This document shows positions 49,665-59,268 of a stretch of 64,000 nucleotides of DNA, in pieces. The notes under the pieces are model-generated. The model was not told where the DNA came from. It saw only the letters and a program-made list of their open reading frames with translations, and made no database searches. A program made the position numbers and the translations under genes. Source of the DNA: Euborellia annulipes (lineage: Eukaryota > Arthropoda > Insecta > Dermaptera > Anisolabididae); assembly GCA_023213315.1 (NCBI GenBank), contig JAKCPI010002432.1, positions 98,779-162,778 of the forward strand, written 5' to 3'. How positions within the stretch are numbered: position 1 is the first letter of the stretch; the number at the start of each line of letters is the position of its first letter.

Positions 49665-49697
49665 AACGTTTCGGTTCGGGTTTGAACCATCTTCGGA
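49665..49697 (-). ncRNA. single copy of the structured motif (GGTTC/GAACC stem)
   Basis: On the minus strand CGAAGATGGTTC is followed by GAACCGAAACGTT, a perfect 5-bp stem with a 6-nt loop. No inverted partner was found. Neighbouring sequence contains a TTATTATATTATGCAGCC repeat and a SINE-like piece. Confidence 0.5.
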
Positions 49698-51099
49698 GCT
49701 ACAAACATGTAATTTAATAATAAATACATCATATTGGCTGCATTCTTCTTTATTATGGGATCCAGGCATATTTATTTTTACCATTTGGTATCCAAATGAT
49801 TTAAATAAATTCAACAGACTCTCTGGGATCCGAACTCGCGCCCCGTGGCTTCCAGATGAACTTCAATTACTTTGATCTTTTTATACTGTGATAGAAATAG
49901 TGAGTCTTTTAAAAACAATTCAATCCACTTCTAGTTGTTTATCTAAGCAAGTTTTAGCCTAAAAAGCAGTTTTATAATTTTATTTAAAAATTATTAAACA
50001 GAAATTGAAAAATTCACTAAAAAAATGTATTTTCCCACAAAATATTGAATAGAAATTTTGGGCCCTTAGGGGCCGAATTTAGAAAAACCCGTTTCGATAT
50101 TTATTTAATTTTTTATAGAAATAAGCAAATTGAAATCACATCTCGGTTAAAAGTTTTTTAAGAAATAACAAAATCAAAGATTTACACCAAAATAGGGGTT
50201 TGGACCCCTTAACATTGAAATTTTGAAAAATCGCTTCTTAAGCCACTCCTACGTAATAAACATAATCTACATGCCAAATTACAACTTTCTAGCTTTTATA
50301 GTTTAGGGTTCGTGTCGATCATCAATTGAGCACATCTCTCTTATTTTTCTCTACACATTGTCCCAGTAATCTCATATGAGATCACTCATTATCTCAGTAA
50401 TTATAATTGGGAACATTTTGTATTCTCTAGATATTTTTTATTTATGGTCTAATTAAACGATTTTGATACAAAAAAATTATACGTTGATATGCAGTAATAT
50501 TGGCATTATTATAAACTTTAAATGCTGATAGCGACCCCTAAATTAGCTTTCAATGCAGCCAAATTTTTTCCTAGATCATTTTACATGTGGGAGATTCGAA
50601 TAAGAGGGTAAACCATAAAATATTTTACACTTCATTTTTAAGCAACATCCTAATATATATATATATATATATATAGGGATATATGGCCAATTTCTTTAAC
50701 TAGAGGACCAAACATGGTATTATGATAATGTATTTTTAGTTATATATTTAAGTTAATGGCTTCTGGGTCCTGTGACCATTTCCAGTAGTAAAAACACTGA
50801 GTGCTGATGTTTTGCCACATTGTTGAAAACTGTTGCTTTATTCGTTCATCAACGATTTATGATGATTATGAACAAAAGTGTTAGAGCCGTTTTAAGGAAA
50901 TAAATAACTGAAAAAATATTTATACATCAGTAAAGTTAATTAAAATGTTTTTATAAAAACTTTTGATATTTTAATCAACTTTCTGATCTTAATTCTTTTG
51001 TGGTAGAAGAGAGGTTCCAAGAAGAAAGTTTTTTTTTTAAACAATATGGAATTACCAATTGAGAAAAAAAGTCCTTTGGAATGATAAATGTAATCCTGA

Positions 51100-54000
51100 T
51101 TACGATTTCTTTCTTGGAACGATATTGAGATGAATGCCGCCTACAATTTGATGGACAAATGATCTTGGCTCAAATTTTGCTTTTAGCGTAGTTTGTTCGC
51201 AAACTTCAAATGAGAAATTTTTTAAGATTAAAGCCAAGCCAACTTTTGTTTGAAGGGCTCCAAATCTGGCACCTGGGAAAAAAGAAAATTAAAAAATTAG
51301 GTTTTGAAAGAAAATAATATTAATTTTTTTGATTTTCATACTAGAGCCAGCCATACACAATCGGGATTTCCTCAAGGCCCGGCCTGAATAGCACTGTACA
51401 CGCCTAGAGGAATTCCTCAACATGTGTGGTGGCGGCCTTGAGACCGAAGGACATCTTGAGGCCGAAAAATCCCGATAGAAATTCAATAATATTTCTTTAA
51501 GGCCGGAATTCTGTCAGTTTTTCGCTGCGTGTATGATTTAAAGAAGCTCTAATTACCTATACAATTCCTAGGTCCTTCGCCAAACGGGAGATATACGTAA
51601 TTATGGCGTTTGCTCTTGTTCTCTTCGTTGAATCGTTCTGGATCAAATTTCTCGGGTTCTGGAAAATACTTTGGATCATGATGCAATCCGAGAACGGGGA
51701 TAACGATTTTGAGATCCTCTTCTAAATGCACTGGTTCATCATTCTCACCAGCATTAAGGGTCACAGGCTGAGTGATTATGCGATCTAGAATCGGCACTGG
51801 AGGATATTTGCGAAGGGTTTCTGCAAGAAATAAACAATTAGAATATGTTAGAATAATGAAACATTAAATTAAATTTAGATACCTTAGAATGTAAAAAAAT
51901 GCCATTTGTTAAGGGGCGCTATATTGGATCTATAAATAGAGCTTAAATTTCTAATTCATTTAAAAGTCACCTAATAATACCTATTTGTTTTCCATTGCTA
52001 TGTAATGAGCAGTGGTGGTGTGTAGAGGGTGATCATTCCCCTACAAGTCAGGTGGTGGTGGGGAGGGGGAGGGGAGGAAACAACCCTTGACTGCTGTTGG
52101 TTTTGTTTCCAATTCAATAAATGAAGGGAATCAATGAATGATTGCGACGAGGGACATTAAATATCCATTGGAAGTCATTTGGACTCGCCTAATGAGATCC
52201 ATCGATCCTTTGAGGATCGCTCGCCAACCGGGGAACCCGACAACCGACTACCGGGAATCAACATAATACTCGCCTAAACACTACATAATTCTCATACGAT
52301 GATAACATTGACCTGGCATTAACAAGAATTAATTATACAATTTTCAAATTAACTAAAAAAATCGAATTTCGATATTCTTCAGGAAGGCACATTGAATCTT
52401 TAGTCCGAAACTACTGAGGCATTTTAAAATATTTTTAATGCGGTTTTTTTTGAAAATGATTTAAATTCGTAAGGATTTTACATAAAAGAATGCCTTTTTT
52501 TAATTACGATTAATTAAAAAAATATTTTTTATATTTATAGAAAATGCAAAAAATAACTTTTTTGAAAAGTGTATTTTTTTTTAAATCTAAAAATGTAAAA
52601 ATCATTAATATCCAACCCATAATAATTAAATAAAGTGGTGGCAAAATGATTTTAAAAATTAACTGCCAAATAGTTCAGCACTCTTACAAAAGATGGCAGG
52701 CTAGACTAACAGCCGGCATTATCAGATCTCTTTTAAACCTCTTGTTATCTTCCGGGTTACGTGGGTGGTAGACCTGGACTGACCTGAAGTAGGTCAACTC
52801 TGTTTCCCCATACACGGCGAGTTTTCGATCGGTTCCACTTTGGATCTTGGACCTGCCGTGTATGCCCAGCTTAAGACACCCAAGCTAATTACCTAAATAG
52901 TGTATAGATTAAAGCTAATGGATGTAAAAAAAAGAACGTATTAAGTGATTAAAAGAATTTTTAAATGTCATCAGAAGCTCGCAGTCACTTCAAGATATTT
53001 TAATTATAAAGAAGATAAATAAAAATGAGGTTGTGTTTATATGTGGGTATATACTGGGTTAACCCAGTGAAACCCCACATTTTAAAATGTTTCACCTAAA
53101 ACCTACACCGCAATCTCTAAACTTAATAAATAAAAATGATGAAAGATAATTAAATTAAATTAAATTTATATTTAAACATTAATGTCCCTAAATCAACTGA
53201 TAAAAAAGGATGAAATTATACCTTTGATAACTTTATCAAGATATGTCATCTCAGACACTGACTCGTAGGTGAATTTCGACACCTGGTCGATCTCTTCTTG
53301 AACCCTTCTTTGAATTTCGGGATTCATAGCCAATTCATAAACAGCATAGCTCATGGTGGTCGAAGAGGTCTCAAAACCTGCCAGAAAGAAGACAAAAGCT
53401 TGAGCTGCGCATTCCACTTCTGTTAAAGATTTTCCATCGTCCATGTGGTACTCTTTGAACTCTTCTTCGTCGCCCTCTGTGAGTGCAATTCGTTGATTGT
53501 TCTTCAATTGGATCAACATATTCATGAAATCGTTCTTCTTGATCCCTTCTTTCTCCCTAAATGTGATCGTTTCTTTCACCATTTCGGTGAAGTAATCTGA
53601 TACTTTGGAATCAACTATTTTCCACTTGACTAATTTTGATATAAACTTTCCGCAGGTACCCAAAAAAAACCCGAGGGATGTTTTAATTGTAGGCTCAAAA
53701 GTTTTTCGACCCCATTCTCTAAATTCGTCATTAGGATTTTCCAAAGTGTTTGTTTCAACTCCGAACGCACAGGATGCAATGATATCCGTTAATAATCGTG
53801 CAAAAATCTCCTTAACTTCGACATTTTTCTTTGGTTGTTTCTCTAAAAATTCAACCAATTTCTCTGATTTTGATTCCAAAATATTAAACATAGCTTTGAT
53901 TCTTCCGGAAGTGAATGTTGGTGATAGTTTAGTTCTCAAATTTTTCCATTTCACACCATTTATAAAAAATAAATGACCAAATAAGGGATTTTTTTCCTCA

Positions 54001-54323
54001 TCAATTCGAAATCCACGATCTTGAAAATTTCCGAAATTCCGGACTAAGCATTGTTTAATCAGTTCTGGATCTTTGAGCACCAAAACAGGTTGATGAAATT
54101 GATAAACTCCCAACGCTGGCACGTTGCTAGACTCATCATCATAAATTTCTTTGTAAATTTCTCCAGTAGAAATTTCACCGAAAATTAATCTTCTAAAATT
54201 GCCGAAAGGGAATGAAGGCTCTAAACATCTTATGCCTTTTCGTTCAAAATATGAATAAGAATATTTGAAAAACAAAAATATCAAAAAGATTAAACCAACA
54301 GTTAATCCAAAGAAAAGATCCAT
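51100..54323 (-). CDS. cytochrome P450, CYP6-like (copy C)
   Basis: Exons 53222-54323, 51557-51820 and 51100-51272 give 512 residues ending in TAA. The N-terminal anchor is three residues shorter than in A and B; all catalytic motifs are intact. The last exons and 3' flank resemble B. The start of intron 1 (about 53145-53221) is near identical to copy A, and part of exon 1 (about 53540-53640) also matches A, so C appears to be a mosaic. Intron 1 contains a reverse copy of the repeat also seen near 1140-1750. Confidence 0.93.
51344..51535. mobile_element. small element with AGCCAGCCATACAC ends in P450 C intron 2
   Basis: Ends AGCCAGCCATACACAA and GCGTGTATGA form inverted termini. The same element, split by later insertions, begins at about 42892 and ends at about 43541 in the matching intron of P450 B, so it predates the duplication. 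Confidence 0.6.
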
Positions 54324-54345
54324 TTCGATTGAATGGCAAAGCGAA

Positions 54346-54380
54346 ACTGATCTTAATCAAAAGGATAGGATTTATTTATA
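54346..54380 (-). promoter_or_regulatory. core promoter of P450 copy C (TATA and TCAGT initiator)
   Basis: TATAAATA is at 54373-54380 and TCAGT has its A at 54348, in the same arrangement as copy B. The predicted 5' UTR is 25 nt. Confidence 0.65.
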
Positions 54381-55172
54381 CATGATATTTTTTTTATTTC
54401 ATATCACTGCCTTATAATGTGATGTCTAATATCTCTCTCAAGTAGGTGTTAGATATAAACATAACAACATATTATTATTTGGCAAAAATTTAAATTACAT
54501 AACTTGAAAAGAAAAAAATTAAATTTTGTTAAGTCATTCCGCTTATTATGTACATCCTAAAGAAATTGGTTGCTTTGAATGATAGTTAATTGAATCATGT
54601 GACTTGGATATCAATTTATATATTAAAAAATAAATAAAATTGAATGTCATGCAGATATGCATTTCTGTTGTAAGATAAAGGGGCTCCGAGTTTCATACGA
54701 CCTTAATATAGATATAAAAAATATTAATGCGATAATCCTGAGACGAACGTCACTAAAATTTAGATGTGTATCAGGCCTATACGGACAGGTAGTGGTCCGG
54801 GGCCCGGGGGTTGAGGATTCTCCCCTAAACAACTAATTCCCATTGCACTGCGCGAGTCAGGTATTGCTAAAACGAAGAAATCGTAAACAACATGGCAACG
54901 TTCTAAATTTTAGTGATATTCTGCTGATTTATTTTTAATTTATAATATAAGACTTAAACTATACTGTTATTTAATAATAGATATATATTGGGGGGTCCAA
55001 GCATCTTTATTCAAGTCATTTGGGTTTTGAACAGGATGAACCATATACTGTATACCGTATGATTTTCTCTATTTTGGTACCTATTTTCCTTCTCCCTGAA
55101 ATTTTGTTTTTATTCAAGTGTAGAACTTTGCCTTTTTTTGCACAATTAATTTTTTAACTAGAACCGTTACAT

Positions 55173-55494
55173 TTATGAACTCACTTGGAAAGCAAATTTA
55201 GTCATCAGAAGAAATGGACCCATGAACGGCGCCAAAAATTTCTCCCTCGACTCCCGGCGGCACACCCTTATTTTTTCGGATATATGAATTAATAAATAAT
55301 TAATTGTATAAATTTCGCAGCTCATATACGCGATATATATATTATCTTAAATATTATATATAATTTCTTATTTATTAATTAATTAAAATTGAGGTCTCCT
55401 CAATTATTCCATCTGGATTGCACCTGGTCGAGGGAGAAATTTGTGGCGCCGTTCATGGGTCAATTTCTTCTTATGACTAAATTTGCTTTCCAAA
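55173..55494. mobile_element. fold-back element with 13-bp flanking duplication
   Basis: Inverted arms sharing GGAAAGCAAATTTAGTCAT and CCCATGAACGGCGCC are flanked by direct copies of AGAACCGTTACAT (55160-55172 and 55495-55507). The paralogous site near 47839-47851 has one copy of that 13-mer and no insert, so it is the empty site. Confidence 0.75.
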
Positions 55495-55530
55495 AGAACC
55501 GTTACATAAAAAAATACTAAAAAGTAATAC

Positions 55531-55633
55531 CTTCCAGTGATGATCCGTCTCCATGTTTAATCGATGCTAATACTATTGCAATATAAAATAATTTCGTCAA
55601 CCACGCATTCAATTTTCCAAGCTGCTTATTCAT
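55531..55633 (-). CDS. signal-peptide-like first exon, minus copy
   Basis: ATG opens MNKQLGKLNAWLTK followed by the hydrophobic LFYIAIVLASIKHG and a donor AAG|GTATTAC. The hydrophobic core after a lysine fits a secretory signal. Partner of 47712-47812 in inverted orientation, on the other side of P450 C. The intron contains a fold-back element (55173-55494). No downstream exon identified. Confidence 0.4.
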
Positions 55634-55732
55634 TTGTATCCAAAACAAACTAGTAGAAATGCAACTACAATGATGATTTCATAAGAGAGAGCTCTGAAAA
55701 TACAAAATTATTTTAAAAATTGAAGTTGATGT

Positions 55733-55995
55733 TAAGTTGGGAAGGAACCAATACGGGAGCAGCAAAGAAATGAGAGTCTTTGTATGCCAAATGCCAAGGA
55801 GACGTTTCGACAAAATTTATTCGTCCATCCTTAGTCCTTATAGGCTTATATCTAATTCAGACACAAAGTTTTAATTGTTCTTGAATTAGATATAAGCCTG
55901 AAGATGGACGAATAAATTTTGTCCGAAATGTCTCCTTTTAGCATTTGGCATGCAAAAGCTTTCTTTCTTTGATCCCGTACTTGCTCTTTCCCAAA
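55733..55995. repeat. inverted pair 8 with CTGAAGATGGAC motifs
   Basis: Outward motifs are at 55801-55833 (minus) and 55898-55932 (plus), with the stem GGACGAA/TTTTGTCC. Outer ends share TACGGGAGCAGCAAAGAAA-like sequence in reverse. Confidence 0.75.
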
Positions 55996-56005
55996 TAGAG
56001 GTATT

Positions 56006-56673
56006 ACTTTCTCTTACCTATGTATATATGTAAATATATATAGAGAGAAAGTATTGGTTTCATGTCAAAAATTCGATGTCGAGATTTTGATGGATCTTCA
56101 CGTTTTGAGGTCCCCCTGAATCCAAAAAGTGGTTTTCGCGACATGGTCTGTCTGTGGGTGGGTGGGTGTGGTGTGTGTTCAATTTTAAGGATGAAGGAAT
56201 TGAACTATGAGGCTGAAATTTTATATTTAAGTTAAACACCCCCGGGACCGGAAAAATAAGCTTTTAATCAAAATCGGCCAAAGAGTACTAGTACTTTACT
56301 GATGTACTTTTTCAGTTTTTTTCGATTTTCTCAAAATTTGCTCCAACGATTTTTTTTTTAAATTCAAAAATCAATTATTTTTTAGATGCTCTTTAAAATG
56401 TATATTCTCATTTTGCGATTGAAATCTTCTGAAGACCACTTTACTCTTGTGTTTCATAGGAAAGATAGGAAAAATGGTTGCCATGGTAACAAAATCTAAA
56501 TATTTTCCCATACTTATAAATTTTACATCTGAATTCAAATGTACCGTACTGTCGGGAACTAAATATATTTCGACACGAAAACCTAGGTGTGACCACCACC
56601 TAGTACACAACTTTAGATTACCGAAGGTAAGAGAAAGTTGTGTGCTGTGTGCCAGTCACACCAGATTTTTTAT
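56006..56673 (+). repeat. interspersed repeat X, plus copy ending in a long hairpin
   Basis: Starts TTACTTTCTCTTACCTATG, has a GT-rich microsatellite in the middle, and ends in a hairpin of about 90 bp bounded by CTAGGTGTGAC and GTCACACCAGATTTTT. Other copies are 23188-23825, 33751-34782 and a reversed 26906-27295. No intact frame spans it. Its class is unknown to me. Confidence 0.7.
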
Positions 56674-56739
56674 AATAAGTTTCTCTACGCACGAGTACTA
56701 CACCCTCAATCAAGTGCAAGTTCTCCCGCCTGCAGCAAA

Positions 56740-57081
56740 CTAGAGAGAAACTATCAACCTATGTAGGACTTGTTACAGGGCACTGAGGTAAACAGACACG
56801 TAAAAATATTATGTATAAAAGAACCCTTGTGTAGAGGTTGCGAATTAGACGTTGAAACCCCAACACACAACAATTAGACTATCCATATTAGGAACCCAAG
56901 GATATTCATGCGATCCCTCCCAATAGACTGCTAGATTTCTTTTCGAGATTAGGCTGGGGGAGCGTGTAAGGTTCAGGTATCGATCCCGCGAAATGGTACA
57001 AGGGGCCCCACAATGGTGGCCTGAAGTGCCTGGTTCTTGGGGAAGGCGCCTCAAATTAATCCATCCATCCATCAAGTTTCT
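56740..57081 (+). mobile_element. degenerate LINE 3' end with ATCC tail
   Basis: Broken plus-strand frames show LVTGH, then EVNRHVKILCIKEPLCRGCE followed by LDVETPTH, then PIDRLLDFFSRLGWG. This is the zinc-knuckle-like ending of RNase H-bearing non-LTR elements. Frameshifts and stops are present. The element ends in a short ATCC repeat at about 57060-57072. Confidence 0.65.
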
Positions 57082-57417
57082 CTATTCAAGTTTAAAAGGA
57101 AGATAGCAAATTCTTTTTTCATGCCCATCTACATGGAGAAATCCTTAATATGTCCGTGTATGCGCATTCTTAATAATCATTATTAGTTTTGAGGTAAGCT
57201 TAAAAAAATATTTTCACAAAATATGGAATTACACTTGTTTAAATATATTTGAAAGGTGAAAAAATAAACAATTTTAATCGCATCTTAACTTAACGGCAGT
57301 CATCTCACCTTCTGGAATATAATTTGGGTGTAATAAATGTATGAATGTGGTATCTACTGTATATGGCTCAAAGCTTAGCGCAAACCCTAGTGGTGTCTGT
57401 CAAATACTGCCATTATA

Positions 57418-57950
57418 CGAGGGCAGGTCAATAAGTCCGTGACTTTTTGAATTTCCCGCCTCTTAATTGAAATGGCAACACTGCTCCTGTCAGCAGGCAA
57501 CTATCAGCTGACTCCTACCGAAATATGAACCAGCTGGGTCTTTTAGTTTTTGTTTGACATCCATTAATAGCAGACTACCTCGTGATTTGAGAAGACAATG
57601 CAGGACAATGCAAGGATGCACACATGTGCAGTTTCCATGGCAAAAATCTAATAATTGGGATACGAATTGCTCCCTCATCCGCCCTATTCTCCGAATTTAG
57701 CCCCGAGTGACTATTTCTTGTTTCCAAACTTGACAAAATGGCTCGGCGGAAAGAGATTTGACTCCATCTCACAAACAAATACCTATTTTGATGTCCTCAA
57801 CAAATCTTATTTTGGAAGGGGTTATAAAATTGGAGAAAGGTTGGACAAAGTGTATAGAGCTCAAAGGAAACTACTTGAAAAATAAAATAATTTTTTATCC
57901 AAAAACCTGTGTTTCATTCAAAAAGTCACAGACTTATTGACCTGCCCTCG
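57418..57950 (+). mobile_element. internally deleted mariner element
   Basis: Near-identical inverted ends of about 34 bp (starting CGAGGGCAGGTCAATAAGTC) are flanked by TA. The plus-strand body encodes the C-terminal part of a mariner transposase, with PHPPYSPNLAPSDYFLFPN and a GKRF block. The DNAR segment carrying the second catalytic Asp is also visible. Two in-frame stops follow shortly after it, and the first catalytic Asp region is deleted. At 533 bp against about 1.3 kb for a full mariner, it is dead but could be mobilised in trans. Confidence 0.9.
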
Positions 57951-57959
57951 TAATCAAGT

Positions 57960-58700
57960 CAAAGTGCTCACATCAAAGCGACCTGGATAACCAATATAGT
58001 GGCTGGAGAGTTTGGTTATTGTTAAACTTTTTGTCCGTATCTGATTTATATACAAAATGTAAATAAACACGAGCTTTATTCACATGACCTTAATACATTT
58101 GATAAGTCTTAGAAATTTCACGAATCTTAACGGCGAAGATTTTTTATCAATTAACTACACTTATCAATCCACCAATCATAAAATATAAAACAGATAACAG
58201 AATTTGTTTTTACTTACAATTTTTTAGAATTGTGATAACAAAATCAAGTTTCATTAGCGTATGTTTCGACGATCTTAATAAAATTGCACTAAGGTATCTC
58301 AAAGGGGAGTCTTGAGTTAATGCATTTCAGTATTCACTTCTAAAAAGAGCTTGTTTATGTTGATGCAGAATCAGTTATCTAAAAAACAAATTTCTTTTTT
58401 TAATATCTGACATAACAGTTATTTCAATATGTATATTTATTATTTCTTCTCATTTACATACATAAAAATTGTATTAGGAATTTCCTTATCATCCCATTCC
58501 TGTCTCCCTCTTCCTCTTTTCAAATTGGTTTCTATGTTATTTAACAAGGAAGAGGAATAGTAAAATATTTAAAAGGATTGGTCCGGTTGCCCTAGAGAAG
58601 AAAAAATATTAATGAGCAATTTGTAATTCAATGATTTGTTTTAAATATAATTTACTTACCAACATAACAAAAAGACTGTGACTAAATGGGCAGGTTTCCA
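57960..58700. other. AT-rich spacer after the mariner remnant
   Basis: No gene, RNA or clear repeat recognised on either strand. Confidence 0.4.
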
Positions 58701-58726
58701 CAATGGCATTTTTTTTTTTTTTTTTT

Positions 58727-58890
58727 TAAGGTCTTTTTTGGCATCTAAGGCCATTTAGACCCCACCCCTATTTATTTCAAATGATTTGTAGTCAAATCAA
58801 ATGAAATAAATTTTTCTCGCTTGGGACGGGAAGCGAACCCGGGACTCTGGTGCGAGAGGCTAATGTCTTCTCACTGAGCCAGGGCCCCAG
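58727..58890 (-). mobile_element. tRNA-derived SINE, family 2
   Basis: On the minus strand the head has TGGCTCAGTGAGAAGAC (A box) and CCGGGTTCGCTTCCC (B box), followed by AAATTTATTTCATTTGA and GGTCTAAATGGCCTTAGATG. Pieces of the same family are at 33600-33740, 35145-35180 and 42920-42990. Confidence 0.7.
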
Positions 58891-59268
58891 GGCCACAATA
58901 GCATTAAATGAAAGAAGAAATTAACAAAAAGTCATCAATCATCAGGTGTGTTCATAGAAACTTCTTTGAAAATGTTTTCCACCATTTACTGTTATTTCAT
59001 AGGTAGTATTACATTATTCAGAATATCATCCATCTGAAAAAATAACATTTTAATTAATTATTTAGAGATATTTCAATTATATATATTATTAAATAAATCA
59101 CCTTTCAGCATTTGCTCCTGTAATTTTGCTTCTAAAACGATTATATCAATATTATTCCATTACAAATAGGAGGCTCCAAGGTATTCAAAAACACTTTGTT
59201 GAAGGTGTATGTAACTAAGCACATCACATTTTCTCTCATCTCTCTTTTAGTTTTCTGACAATAATTAT

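Larger units (their letters stand above)
46670..50690. other. repeat-filled spacer between P450 B and C
   Basis: Apart from the exon-like copy at 47712, the SINE at 48329, the MITE at 48624 and the motif at 49665, this stretch holds G-run/C-run element ends (46680, 47160, 47280, 47450, 47510, 48600), an element end GGTGACCGACCACACGTCCC (48171) and AT-rich DNA. No further coding exon was recognised. Confidence 0.5.
50690..54662. repeat. tandem duplication unit containing P450 C
   Basis: Partner of 41690-46665, with the same order of 3' flank, gene and 5' flank. It carries the uninterrupted version of the site occupied by the hAT element in the B unit (GAGTGCTG near 50797). Confidence 0.75.
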
